A stretch of DNA of 64,000 bases, taken from Cephalotrichum gorgonifer. Lineage: Eukaryota > Ascomycota > Sordariomycetes > Microascales > Microascaceae. The DNA lies in contig ONZQ02000011.1 in NCBI GenBank assembly GCA_900312665.1, positions 768,459-832,458 of the forward strand. Direction: 5' to 3'. Position numbers and translations under genes: made by a program. Under the pieces are notes generated by a model, which saw nothing but the letters and a program-made list of their open reading frames with translations, had not been told where the DNA came from and did not search any database. Shown piece after piece: positions 1 through 11,700 of the stretch (position 1 is its first letter; the number at the start of each line of letters is the position of its first letter).

Positions 1-2393
1 AGAGCGGGCGGCTCTTGAGAATTAAACGCTGAGGCTTCCCTTTTCCCCCCTGCATTTCTTTTCTTTCCCTGCATTTCTCCCGACCCCGGAATGGAGACAG
101 CCCGCTGACTTCGCCTCACTCCCAACTCCCCTGTCTGCGTGGCATCGCTCGCTCCCGCGCAGAATCCCGGGATGTGATTGGTCCGTCTAGCCGCACTCGC
201 ACAACCAAGCGAGCCGCCCACCACCTTTTATCCCTCCGATCCACCATCTCGCTTCTTAGCTCTGTTGTTTTTGGGGGAGGAGGATTCCCGCTCGCCTATG
301 CGCCTGCTGGCGCCGCACCCCCCTCTAATCTTGATGTAGGGGTGGGCGGGGCTTGCATTCATATTTCGGGGTCAGGTATTCCCCATGTGGCAGCAGTGTG
401 AGCCCGTGGTTCGGCGGGTGTACGATGTAGACTTGCTGCAGCCTTCTATATGCGCGCGGCTGGGTCTTTTGTCTCGGACCAGATGGGCCCGAGAGGCGGA
501 GGAAGTGCTCGTAGGGCGAACCCGCCGGGCTAGGGGGGCGTGGGCGTCGTCCGTGAATTTGTTTCGATGAGGAACTTCTCCTCTCCTACAAACGTTATAA
601 CCGCTGGGATCGTGTACTCCATACCATACCTACTTTGTAGGCGCGTGCGTAGGCGGACCGGACCCACGGACCCCCGGGGGTCTTCGGCCGGGTATGGAAA
701 TAGGACGGATATTCCTGTTTCCATGCCAATATCCATTCCCGCGGTTGGGGAGTTTGAAATGGCCGGGGGAGGGGGCCTTGTTTAAGACACCAGCCGCCCT
801 CATGCCTTCTGCCGCGTGCGTTGCGCCTCTCCCCCCGCCCGGGGGCTTGGCTGGGGAATTTTCTTGCATTCCACTGTTGATGTTTGTTGTCCAGGCGGCC
901 GCCACCATCGGCTCCACTATCTGAAACGTAAGTTCCTCATTGCTGTCCTTTTAGGCTCCTGCTCGTCCTAGAGCAGGTAGTACCTGCGTATCTATACCCT
1001 TGCTGCTTCCCGTGATACTTTGAAGAGTATCGGTCGTGGGTGTTTCGTCACTGGGCGCCTAGGAACGAGGATCTGTTTCTCCCGTTTTCGAGGTCGTTGT
1101 AGCTCGGGGCCGTTGGCTCGAGGGGGGAGTGGGTGAGAGAAGTCTATGGAGATAGCTTCAGTAACGCGAAGGGAACCTTCCAGGGAAGGGTGGAGTTTTC
1201 CGCGGGTATATCTGAACGAGAAGACGCCGCGGTGGGGAGGTTGGGGTTGTTGGAGGGTTGGAGAGAGCCTGCTATTTGTGGTTCATCTCACGGACATCAC
1301 TCTACGTCGTCCAGAAGACGAGTACACGTAGCACATAGATGCTACCGAGTCAACACGCCCGGCTCAGTGGCCATTCCATGATCGTACAACCAGTGGCCTT
1401 CTCGCGCCTTGCCCCCAGATCGTCGGTGAGGGGGGCTATAACTCCTCTAAACATCTTCCCTAGTATACATATACTTGCTGTATGTATGCACGCCCATAAT
1501 GCCACACCGAAACCAAATCATATCCTTAGAAGTAGCCAACACCACGCTCCCTGCACCAGGAACGACAGACTCCGAGGATGAACCGTGGAAAGCCGAGCTA
1601 ACCTACGGTGAATAAGACAATCACGAGGGCAAGATATCGTACATGTCCGACCTATGAAGGGAGAAAATGAGTCCCAGAAGTTGAAAAACAAGAATAGACG
1701 TGCTCCCATTACTATGCGAAGTTACCAACGTGATGACAGAAGAAAAGAAAATACAAATGGCGAAGAACCCATCATACCCCATTCGCTCCGGCAAGAACAA
1801 GCGTTCACGTCCGCTTCCGTAATCGTGCCTGTAGATCTCAACCCCCCCGCCCCCCTTTTTGGAGCGTCCATATTCCCAGTTCTGTCCTCCACCGAAGCCT
1901 CGGGACGTCTTGACAGGAACTGAGCTTAGTCGAGCTGACGGGACAAGGGCTGAATCCCGTTCCCCCAAGTAGCCCCCCTCCCACCAGGTGGAGGGCTGGC
2001 TGGGAAAGGGGGAGGTGATATCACATACCAGGACTCGAAACCTGAACACAACCCCCCTTGGGTATCGTAAGGGTGGGGAGGAAAGGAAAGAAACTAGATA
2101 AAACAATAATGCAATGCAAACTGAATCCTCTTCCGGCGACAAAGGGAAAAGCCCCTCCAGCGGTATCCTGAACGCCCGAGGATACCAAACTATCGCATGA
2201 CCTAAGTTCCCCCTTTTCTCTCGTCGAGAATGCACAAGATACATCCCCACGTGTAGATGTAGGACGGGGGCGGGGGGGAAGCTAAACGGATCAAACAAAA
2301 ACCAAGCCCCCCTTTTTGGGTGAAGGATAATGGGACAAAAGAAAGAACATTAAATGCAAAAGGGTCCTCCCTTAACAGGCATCATCGTCGTCA
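1..2393. other. Gene-free left edge, downstream of CDK1
   Basis: I see no coding region I can support here. Open frames are short, overlap one another on both strands and lack family resemblance; the longest, 225 codons on the minus strand at 1621-2298, is composed of low-complexity hydrophobic and basic runs. The stretch is pyrimidine-rich at its left end, where CCTGCATTTCT occurs twice near 49-79. It contains a 15-nt interrupted palindrome (GCAGGTA-G-TACCTGC, 973-987). The right part presumably includes the 3' untranslated region of the minus-strand CDK1 gene. An ATTGG (inverted CCAAT) sits at 177-181, but no gene start can be tied to it. Confidence 0.5.
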
Positions 2394-3606
2394 TCATTTC
2401 GCGCCCTGGCGCCAGTGGATGGAGCGGTATTCCGCGTCTTGCTGGGCGTAGTACTCCTCGAAGTAGGGGTGGTGGCACGCCTGCTTTGCGGAGATGCGGC
2501 CGGCCGGATCGTAGACGAGCAGCATCTCGAGCAGCTCGAGGCCCCGGTCGTTGAGATTCTCGCAGAGCGGCTTCGATGGGTTCCGTATCCACTTAGGGAA
2601 GGAAGACTTGAAGTCAGCGTACGAAGTCACGCCCGGCCATACCTCCTCGGAGGGCGTGCCGAGTGTACTAGAGTGCAGGGAGATGTTAGAAAATAACCTT
2701 GTTGTTCCTAGCGGTCCAGAGCCTGGCGGGAGGGAAGAGGAGGGCATGGAAACACGGGGGAGCTCTTACCGGAAGATCTTGAAGATCTCGTCAATCTCGG
2801 AGTCGCCAGGGAACAGCGGCTTGCGCGTGCACATCTCGGCAAAGATGCACCCGATGGACCACATGTCGACGCCCGTCGAGTACTGGCGGCCGCCGAGCAG
2901 GATCTCGGGCGAGCGGTACCACAGCGTGACGACCTCGTGGGTGTAGGTCCTCAGCGGGACGCCGAAGGCGCGGGCGAGCCCGAAGTCGGCGATCTTCAGG
3001 TTCCCCTCGGAGTTGATGAGCAGGTTCTGGGGCTTCAGGTCGCGGTGGAGAACGCGGTGGGAGTGGCAGTAGCGGATGCCCTCGCACATCTGCATCAGCC
3101 ACTTCTGGACGACGGCGGGGCCCATGCCCATGCGGGACAGGAGTGTCGAGGTGCCCTCGGGCAGGGACTTGCCGCGGCCGCCCTGGGAGGCCGGGAGGGA
3201 CTCCATGTACTTCTTGAGGTCGAGGTCGAGGAACTCGAAGACGAGGTAGAGGCTGTGGCCCTCGGCGTGGACGATGTTGAAGAGGCGGACGATGTTGGGG
3301 TCCTTCATCTCCTTGAGGAGGGAGATCTCGCGGATGGCCGTCGAGGGGACGCCCTCGTCCTCGGCCTCGAGGCGGATCTTCTTTAGGGCGACGATGCGGC
3401 CGGCGGCGGAGAGGTCGCGGGCCCGGTAGACGACGCCGTACGTTCCTATGGGAGGAGAGAGAGGCATTGGTCAGCTTCTGGGGAGGAGGCGGGGAGCTTC
3501 GTCGTCTGGTTCGGCTGACGGCCGGTAAGATGGAGAGGATATATAAAGGGGATGCGGGATAGAGTCTACCTTCGCCAACCTTTTCAAGCTTCTGGTAGTT
3601 CTCCAT
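2394..3606 (-). CDS. cdc2: Cyclin-dependent kinase 1 (Cdc2/Cdc28/NimX type)
   Basis: This is the mitotic master Ser/Thr kinase, which acts with cyclins in nucleus and cytoplasm. Inferred exons are complement(2394..2667, 2770..3445, 3570..3606), giving 328 aa; phase is kept at both junctions. The first intron splits the glycine loop (VGE|GTYGVVY), which keeps the inhibitory Thr-Tyr pair. Also visible are the PSTAIRE cyclin-binding helix (VPSTAIREISLLKEM), the catalytic loop HRDLKPQN, the DFG motif in KIADFGLARAFG, and the activation segment TYTHEVVTLWYRSPE with the T-loop threonine. The C-lobe ends with HHPYFEEYY. Between DLKKYMES and the catalytic helix there is an extra glycine/serine-rich segment of about 20 residues absent from animal CDK1; I recall similar insertions in filamentous ascomycete Cdc2. 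It is divergent from the AlkB gene. The PSTAIRE motif makes CDK1 much more likely than Pho85 or another CDK. Confidence 0.95.
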
Positions 3607-4552
3607 TGTGGATTATGGATAGCGGATACGCTAAAACCACAATTGTGCGAGAATCGAGTCGAGGTGGTGTGGTGGCAATGCGGTGGCTGTGGCTGCCGCG
3701 GTTTCGTCTCGTTTTTCGTTCTGGAGGACGGGTCGAGGGTTTATATAGGTGACCGGGGGTAAGAAATGAAGGTCCTAACACGTAGAGGGCGATCGAGAGA
3801 AGGCGCGACGGTCCAGAGCTCCAGTGGAGGGTATATGCAAAGACCAGGAGTTCTGATACTCGAAATGAGAGGATAAATGTAAAAAATGGTGCCGGGGCAA
3901 CGGTAGAGTAAGATGCCACGCGAAGGGAGGGAAGACAATGGGCGGGATCAAGGGAGGGGTAAGAAAAGAACGTATGTCAAGGAAACTGAAGAGAGAGAAG
4001 AGGCTACTGGCTGAGATTAGTACCAACCCCAAGACCCCATTAACGTAAAACAGTAGAGCTATGGAAGGTGAGTCTGGGTCTCTCTCCGGGTCGTGCAGGA
4101 ATGTTGGTGGGATTGAGGGCAGTAGGTAGGTAGGTGGTGCGTGGTGGTAAGTGGGGGGTAAATGTGCCTTGTTGCTGTTTACTAGCATTGGGTTTTCATT
4201 GCTCAGCCAGCCACTGTTGACCAAACATTGGCTCTTACGTGCCAGGTTGGTGTCGCGTCGCGCGGGGCTTATCGATAAGGAATCCCGGGATTGGGGTAAT
4301 AGGGTACCTGGATGGAGGGGCAAGTCGAGGGTGACAAAAGTTTAGTGCCACCTTTTCCCCATATATATCCATTCCACTTCGCACTCGGCGCAAAGCTGAG
4401 GATCTCGTGTACAAACAATTCTTATACAAGTAGTCGATATATATTGACTCGCGGAGCCGCTCTTAACTTTTCATTTACCTTGCTTGATGCCAATCTCGGC
4501 AGACTTAGTGGCTGCTCGCCTGGACCTCCCCCTCTTCACTCGAAACCCCGCC
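3607..4552. promoter_or_regulatory. Divergent promoter between CDK1 and AlkB-like genes
   Basis: This non-coding spacer of about 0.9 kb separates two divergently transcribed genes, so it must hold both start regions. It contains no ORF with family resemblance. An alternative in-frame ATG for the AlkB gene lies at 4487 but in a poor context (T at -3). An AT-rich stretch (ATATATATCC, near 4361-4370) lies about 190 bp before the chosen AlkB start. No specific factor site is claimed. Confidence 0.5.
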
Positions 4553-5758
4553 ATGACGCTCGACCTCACCGAGCTAGACGCCCACGAGCAGCCCTCGGAC
4601 AAGCTCAAAGGCCTGTGGAAGGCCATCTCCAGGAGTGACCAGGCGCAGCTACTCGAGAGCCCGGAGATCGACGACCCCAGGTCAGCCGACCGCCTTTCGC
4701 GATTCCGACAGGCCGGGACGATCCCGGCTGCCCGCGTATCGGCCGCCTACTCGCATCTCGCCGATGACACATCTGCCTCGTCCCTCTCGGATTCAAACTC
4801 GGGACAGGTTGAAGATGCGCCTATATATTATCACCCCATGCTCCCAGGTAAGCTAGATCAAGATAATCACACTCCCAAGCCTCCAAACCTGCCCCCCCTT
4901 CCCAGCGTCTCCTCCCTCCCGAAGACTAACCCACCACCAGGCCTCCTAATCATCCCCAACCTCCTAACACCCGACATCCAAAAATCCATCCTCGGCCGCA
5001 TGATCCACCGCGACCTCAGCGACCCGACCCACCAGACGAACCTCCACCTCCACCACAACATCCCCTACCCCGCGCCCTCCCCTTCGTCCCCCGCGCCCTC
5101 TCTCTTCTCCTACCCCCCAGATTCCCCAGTCCTCTTCGAGCCCAAGGACCCGACCGTCCACAAGCCCCTCTCAATAAAACAGGTCCTCGAGCGCCGCCTC
5201 CACTGGGTCACACTGGGCGGCCAATACGACTGGACGAACCGCGTATACCCGGGCGAGAAGCCGCCGTCCTTCCCGCCCGACCTGGCGGGGTTCCTGAGGG
5301 AACTGTTCCCGCAGACGACGGCGCAGGCGGCGATTGTGAACTTTTACACGCCGGGGGACACAATGATGATGCATAGGGATGTGAGTGAGCGGTCGGACAA
5401 GGGGCTTATCAGTCTAAGCATGGGGTGTGATGGGCTCTTCATGATAACGCCGAGTAATCTGGGAAAGGGGGAGGAAGGAAGGGCCGAGGAGAAGGAAGAG
5501 GGGGAGGACGGGGCGGGAGAGAGGGTGGATGCCAACGGGCAGAAGCCATATGTCCTGCTGAGGATCCGGTCCGGGGACGCAATCTACATGACTGAGGAGT
5601 CTAGGTATGCATGGCACGGCGTTCCCAAGGTGCTCAAGGGGACCTGCCCGGACTACCTCGCGGACTGGCCGGCGGAGGAGGACGGCAAGTACGAAGGGTG
5701 GAAGGGCTGGTTGAGTAATAAGAGGATCAACCTCAACGTGCGGCAGATGGAGAACTAG
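4553..5758 (+). CDS. AlkB/ALKBH1-type 2-oxoglutarate/Fe(II) dioxygenase
   Basis: This is predicted to be a nucleic-acid demethylase of the AlkB family, which oxidises N-methyl groups on RNA or DNA using iron and 2-oxoglutarate. Exons 4553..4847 and 4941..5758 give 370 aa. The 93-nt intron has GTAAGC, a GACTAAC branch site and a CAG acceptor; removing it joins PMLPG to LLIIPNLL. The iron ligands are the HRD of MMMHRDVSE (about H243 and D245) and the His of AWHGVPKV (about H324). The 2-oxoglutarate-binding arginines lie in RINLNVRQ near the C-terminus. The substrate-lid region reads GGQYDWTNRVYPG. An acidic Glu/Gly-rich insertion follows SMGCDGLFMIT. The ATG at 4553 has a purine at -3; an upstream in-frame ATG at 4487 would add 22 residues. 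The closest type is ALKBH1, but the actual substrate cannot be read from sequence. Confidence 0.9.
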   Translation: MTLDLTELDAHEQPSDKLKGLWKAISRSDQAQLLESPEIDDPRSADRLSRFRQAGTIPAARVSAAYSHLADDTSASSLSDSNSGQVEDAPIYYHPMLPGKLDQDNHTPKPPNLPPLPSVSSLPKTNPPPGLLIIPNLLTPDIQKSILGRMIHRDLSDPTHQTNLHLHHNIPYPAPSPSSPAPSLFSYPPDSPVLFEPKDPTVHKPLSIKQVLERRLHWVTLGGQYDWTNRVYPGEKPPSFPPDLAGFLRELFPQTTAQAAIVNFYTPGDTMMMHRDVSERSDKGLISLSMGCDGLFMITPSNLGKGEEGRAEEKEEGEDGAGERVDANGQKPYVLLRIRSGDAIYMTEESRYAWHGVPKVLKGTCPDYLADWPAEEDGKYEGWKGWLSNKRINLNVRQMEN

Positions 5759-8706
5759 AGTGCGATCGGGACATGGGCCACGGCCCACGGTACAAATATT
5801 CCCCCTTTATATCACGAGGACATCAATCTTTTTTTTTTGAGAATAGAGTTGGCGGACAAGTAGAACGGTATCACATCACACCGTCTCCGCCTTCCTCGCT
5901 AGTACATAGGCGCTGTCACTTGAGGGACAAGGCCGACCGCGTGCGTTCTTTGTCGTTTTCTTGGGGTCAGGGACATTTCCGACAGTGGCGTCCTTACGGG
6001 CACGGCACGTGTTAATAGTAGAAGATATAGTGTTGAGCGGGTTTAACCCCCCTTGATTGAATCGCGTACTGCCCCGCCGAAATCCACGGCGGAACCTCCC
6101 CAGGGTACGTACCCCCGGCCCCGACCGAGGGCCCACTTCCGCATGAGCAATCCCGGCGCCGGGGATGGGGGAGGACACCGTGTCCGAGCCGCTGATCGGT
6201 GGCGGGTGGCGGGTGGCGGAATCCCCGAGGATACGGAAGTGTCCGGTGACACGATCGGCCTCGGCGCCGGTGGACCGTGATTAGAAATGCGAAATATTGC
6301 GTCAGATATTGATGAATGGTAACGGTGACTCAGAGTGCCAAGAGGATGTCGCCACTGGATAGAGGCAAGGGGAGGGAACGTTTAATGCATACCACATATC
6401 GAAAGGTGATAGATTATCTATCCTAATTGAGCGGCTTCGCGAACTATACACTGAACACGAACTATTACGTATGCGAGTATTATTGTTGTAGACACGAAGG
6501 GCTCAGCGGAAGAGCTCAGCGGAACCGGGGTGCCAGAGCGGGCCGCTTCGTCCTGGCTGCCAGGATTCCGGCAATATAGAGGGGCAGATGATCTGCGGGG
6601 GACGGGCTGTCTGTCAATGTAAAACCGAGGCCATCTACAATAAACGATGAGAGGCTTGGTTTTGAATCCTGCTGTGTCTTGCGTTCGCTGGGCGGTCTCG
6701 ACCCACACACAATGGACGGCAATGTAACACAAATCAACTACAGAACTGATGAGTCCGTCAGCTTGTCATACTTTTGTCTCGAGTTCGCCCGCCTCCGATC
6801 TGGAATGGAGCTCCGGACGGCGATTCCGGCTATCTTAGTGCTACCGGGTGCAGGGGTTTGAAATGCTAGCTTTGGTACAGTCTCCATACCAGTACTACAC
6901 ACAGATTTCTTTCTAACCAGAGATAGAAGCTGGTTTGGAACAGGGCTACCTTTAAGCCTCCTCCACAACAGAATGTTTAATTTAAGCTATAGATTTTAGA
7001 CAGGGGGTAGATTCCTCCGAAGGCCCATCATCAGTAATCCTGATATCTCTGTAAATGTATTGCTCAGAGTCATCTGCCAATAGAAGTTACTTCCCCGGCA
7101 GGGTGCTACTCAGGTTATGGAAGTCTGGATTTAACATTCCAAATACATCCCTGCACCCTGGACGTTCGAGCCATTCTTGTTGGTAGGTGAATGAGCCGCC
7201 CGCCGTGTCGCCCCGTCCAAAGCACGCTCAACTGTTGATTAGTTAACACCCAAGACATATCAGATGAAATTGCTGTTTGGGTGGCGACTTTGACGGTACA
7301 GGTTGCTCGGATCGCACAAATGCCTCTGTTTACGGAACGCACTTACTTGGCAAGTACCGGAGTACGCAGCCCCAGGAATTCTGACACGTTGGAAGTGGAA
7401 GTCTATCGATCACCCGTAGCTACTCATGGAAGTGTCTGGTGACACGAAGAATGTCTAAAGCCGTTTCTGGGGTAAGATTTGAGTATTAATAATAAGCTGC
7501 CCTAGCATAGTAGGCACTAATTTTAGGGGACCTCCTTGCTCCCAGGCCACGACCCCACAGTGTGCGAAACGAGCCGCCATGAGCGGACGCACATAATGCT
7601 CATGATCCACTTTACCCATGTGTTTTTCACCATGTGCCCGGTTCGTGCACCCCACACCACGGCGCTAGCTCCATCGGAGATGCGATCTATGGACGCGAAT
7701 AACGCTCAATCGCGCTACTTTTGCGGTTTTCTCCATCAATAGATATTCGTCATGGAGCCTACGAGAGAAGAGAGGGAAAGGTATAAAGATAGGACGCCCA
7801 GGGGAAAATAAACCATTTCGGAGATAGAGAAACAAACCCATCACATGGCTCAAAAACTTCATTCAAAACCACTCGCACCTTCCGCTCCATAACACATCCA
7901 CCCACACACATACCTCTTAATATTTCGGAGGGAAGGCGACTTCGGCTCCGGATTGCCGTCTAATTCGGACTTCCACCGCCAACTTAATATCGAAACCCGA
8001 CGACCTTCCATCGCATTTGTCACACCTCCCCCAGGTTTTCCTGATTTCTTTTTCCTTCCCCACCCCGGGCGGAGGTATCACTCTCGATTTCCCCAAAAGG
8101 AGGGTCGACAAAGGTCCAACGAACAGCTCCCGGTCTTCAGGCTGATACCGGCTCCGATCCCACGCGACCAAGTACCGGGCCGGCTTCCTAAGCAGAGATT
8201 GTCACCATTGCTAGTGTGATACTTTTGCAAAACTCTTTGCAACACCTCGACCATTCCCCTCAACAAACAAACAAAAAGCACTTTGCGACCACGCGAGTGA
8301 GAACGTGGTAAGTAAGGAACGTGGGAACACAAAGTTCAAAGGGCCCTAGAGAATTAATTTTCTTCTCTCCGACAGGGTCTAGAGGTCGTTCTCATCCATT
8401 AAAACACATATCCGCGGGAACCTTGCACCCAAGTGAGATCCCGCAGCGCCCAACCTGTTACACGCACGAAGTACCTTGTCATCGAGGGGAACCCGATCAC
8501 GATCTTCATTCCCCAGCTACATCACTTCGACGGAAGAGAGGGGCCCAGAAGCTTAATCTAACCCGCCGCACATCATATCGGTATATTAATTGACCACCCA
8601 AGGACAATCTCAACCTACGACACCAATCGAGGAAATCACTTGTCCCGGCTTGGCCCTACCCGGCGGATAACGGCAACTCAGGAAGCGTGACACGCAAACG
8701 GTAATA
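5759..8706. other. Long spacer before the copper ATPase gene
   Basis: This stretch of about 2.9 kb has no supportable gene; all ORFs are below about 105 codons, overlap on both strands and show no family features. It contains two copies of a 20-nt element (GGAAGTGTCYGGTGACACGA) at 6236-6255 and 7428-7447, each holding a GTGTC/GACAC inverted repeat. The last 700-800 bp, C/A-rich with a CAAACAAACAAA run near 8262-8273, are the likely promoter and leader of the ATPase gene. Confidence 0.5.
6236..7447. repeat. Pair of 20-nt direct repeats with internal inverted repeat
   Basis: GGAAGTGTCCGGTGACACGA at 6236-6255 and the same string with one C-to-T change at 7428-7447 lie about 1.2 kb apart in the same orientation. 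Each contains the hairpin-capable GTGTC-nnnn-GACAC. No ORF with transposase character lies between them and no target-site duplication is evident. They could be paired factor sites, ends of a degraded small element, or chance. Confidence 0.4.
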
Positions 8707-11700
8707 ATGGCCCCGAAACGCACGAACGGCGACGTGGGCGTCCCACCCGAGGACCACACCCACGTCACAACATCTTATCTACTGGGCAACCTCCACTGCC
8801 CGTCCTGTGTCTCCTCGATCAAACATGTCCTGCGAGAGACATGTGACCCTGACGTCTTATGGGTATCTCCCAACATCGTAACATCGGTAGTCACCGTCGA
8901 ACACAGGCCGACCGAACGGGCGAGCGTTCTGAACATGAAGAAGGCTCTCGAGGACGCGGGCTTCGAGGTCGAGGCCGTCGCCTCGACAACCACAGACGAC
9001 ACTCAGCGGCAGGCTCTTAGTCAACTGTCGCAGCCCAATGCCGGCGACAGCAGCCGGGATGCCGAGGAGGGAATGGGCATCATGGGCGGCTGGCTATGGA
9101 ACCGGATGGGGAGGAGGGGATCGCGCCACGCTGGGGCTGCTAACAGTGCTCATATCAAGAACTGTGAGCAGTGTAAGGAGCGGCTTAGCGGAGAGGGGGA
9201 AGGCCATTGCGCGGACCCAGACTCGACCGAGCTGGAGAAGACGATGGACGGTTCGGCGACGACGACTCCGGCATCAGCGAGGCCTTCGGTCGCGGAACTC
9301 GAGAGCGTCGCCGTCGCTGGAGAGGGCCCGGCTTGGAGGGCAACGTATGCCGTCGGCGGCATGACGTGCGCCGTATGCGTCAACACCATCACGGATGAGC
9401 TGATCAAGATCCCTTGGACATACAAAGTTGCAGTCAACCTCGTTTCCAACAGCGCCACGGTCGACTTCATCGAGGAGGGTAGGGAGAATGACATCGCGGA
9501 AGCGATAGAGGACCTGGGATACGAAGCAACCCTTGACAAGGTTGTCAGTCTCGAAAAGCGGTCTCAGGGACCGAAGGACGAGAGGACGGTGGAGATCCGA
9601 GTCGACGGTCTCTTCTGCAAGCACTGCCCTGGGCGGCTCACCCGTACCCTCGACGGATTTCAGAAGTCTGTCAAGGTCATATCGCCGGCCACCTTGGAGT
9701 CGCCCATCATCAAGATCAGCTATGTGCCCGATGCGCCGACCTTTACAATTCGCCATATTCTCCGCGCGATAGAGGCCACGGACCCTTCGTTCAGCGCTTC
9801 GATTTTCCACCCGCCGACGCTCGAAGAGCGCTCCAGAGTGATCCGCAGGAGACACCAATTGGGTATTATCAGGAGACTCATAATCACCGGTATCGTGACC
9901 ATCCCGACGTTCGTCCTCGGGATCGTATACATGAGTCTACTCCCCCATACCAATCCGGGAGCCATGTACCTGATGGAGCCTTGGACGTCGGGCCTTTCTC
10001 GCCTGCAGGTATCGCTATGTATTCTGTCCACCATCGTCTACTTCTTCGGCGCCGACGAATTCCACGTCCGATCATACAAGGAAGTGAGGACGATGTGGAA
10101 GCGAGGAAGCAGGACTCCCATAATAAAACGATTCACGACCTTTGGCAGCATGAACATGCTCATCTCCCTCGGCACAACGGTTGCCTACTTCTCGTCGGTC
10201 ATCCAAATGATCTACGCAGCTGCGGCGAACCAGCATCACTTCCGGGACAAGGATGTCTACTTTGACACCGTCGTCTTTCTCACTCTGTTCATCCTTGCAG
10301 GGCGGCTGATCGAATCGTACAGCAAGTCGAAAACTGGGGACGCCGTCGACCTGCTGAGGAATCTGAAGCCGAACACGGCGATCCTGGTGGAGGGGGATAA
10401 GGAGCTGGAACATGACACCGTGGTGGACGTGGACAAGCTCGAGATCGGAGACTTTGTGCGGATCCCTAGCGGCGCCTCCCCCCCGGGAGATGGCACCGTG
10501 GTCAAGGGGGAGACGGAGTTCGACGAGTCCAGCCTCACGGGCGAAGCGCGACTCGTCTCCAAGTCTGTCGGGGACGAGGTGTTCGCAGGAACGGTTAACA
10601 AGACCAGCCCTATCGTGGTCAAGGTCACGGGGGTAGGCGGTACCTCGATGCTCGACCAGATTGTCAACGTTGTGCAGGAGGGCCAAACGAAGCGGGCGCC
10701 TATGGAACAGATCGCCGACACCATGACTTCATACTTTGTCCCCGTCATAACCCTCTTCGCCATCATCACGTGGGTCGTGTGGATCGCTGTCGGCTACGCC
10801 GGGGCGGTGCCTGACGACATCGAGAACGACGGTAGCTGGGTGGCTTACGCGCTGCAGTTCTCGATCGCGGTGTTCGTGGTCGCTTGTCCGTGTGGTCTAG
10901 CTCTCGCTGCGCCGACGGCCATTTTCGTCGGCGGCGGGATCGCAGCCAAGCACGGCATCCTGGTGAAGGGAGGCGGAGAGGCTTTCGAGAAGGCTAGCAA
11001 AATTGGCTGCGTGGTCTTCGACAAGACAGGGACCCTGACCACGGGAGGCGACCCCAAGGTTACTGACGCCGAGATTTACCCCGACGCCGAAACGACTAGC
11101 GACGACGAGGCGCTACAGTTGCTTGCCGCCATCAAGGCAGTGGAGGACAACAGCAGCCACCCGGTTGCGAGGGCCATCTCGGCCTACTGCGCGTCCCGGA
11201 CGACCTCGAGCGTCACCGTGGGCGATCTTCAGGAGATTGCCGGCAAGGGAATGAAGGCTACGTATCACACGGGCGACGCCGAGAAGAGCTGGGAGCTCCT
11301 CGTAGGGAACGAAGGGCTCCTGCGGGACTTTGGCGTGCCCATCTCCGAGAAGGTCGCCGAACTCATCAAGAAGTGGGGGAACGAGGCCAAGTCCATCGCC
11401 ATGGTCGTCACCAAGGCCCCCGGAGCCGACGCAGCCTGGACGCTCGGAGCGGCGCTCTCGATCTCGGACGACATCCGGCCAGAAGCGATCCCCATCATCA
11501 AGATGCTCAAGGAAAGCGGGAGGCAGGTGTGGATGATCTCGGGTGACAACGCCTTCACGGCGGGGGCAGTCGCGCGGCTCGTGGGCATCGACCCGTCCAA
11601 CGTCATCGCCGGGGTTCTGCCGTCGGAGAAGTCAGACAAGATCAGCTACCTACAGAAGACGCTCAAGGAGGGGCGTTCGACGACGCGGCGGGCGCTGGTG

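Noticed and set aside
2020..2110. tRNA-like T-arm string (GGTTTCGAGTCC on the minus strand)
   Set aside because: The stem does not pair in the correct register and there is no D-arm, anticodon arm or acceptor stem around it.
1621..2298. 225-codon minus-strand ORF downstream of CDK1
   Set aside because: It is low-complexity, has no recognisable domain, and overlaps short frames on the other strand in what is probably the CDK1 3' region.
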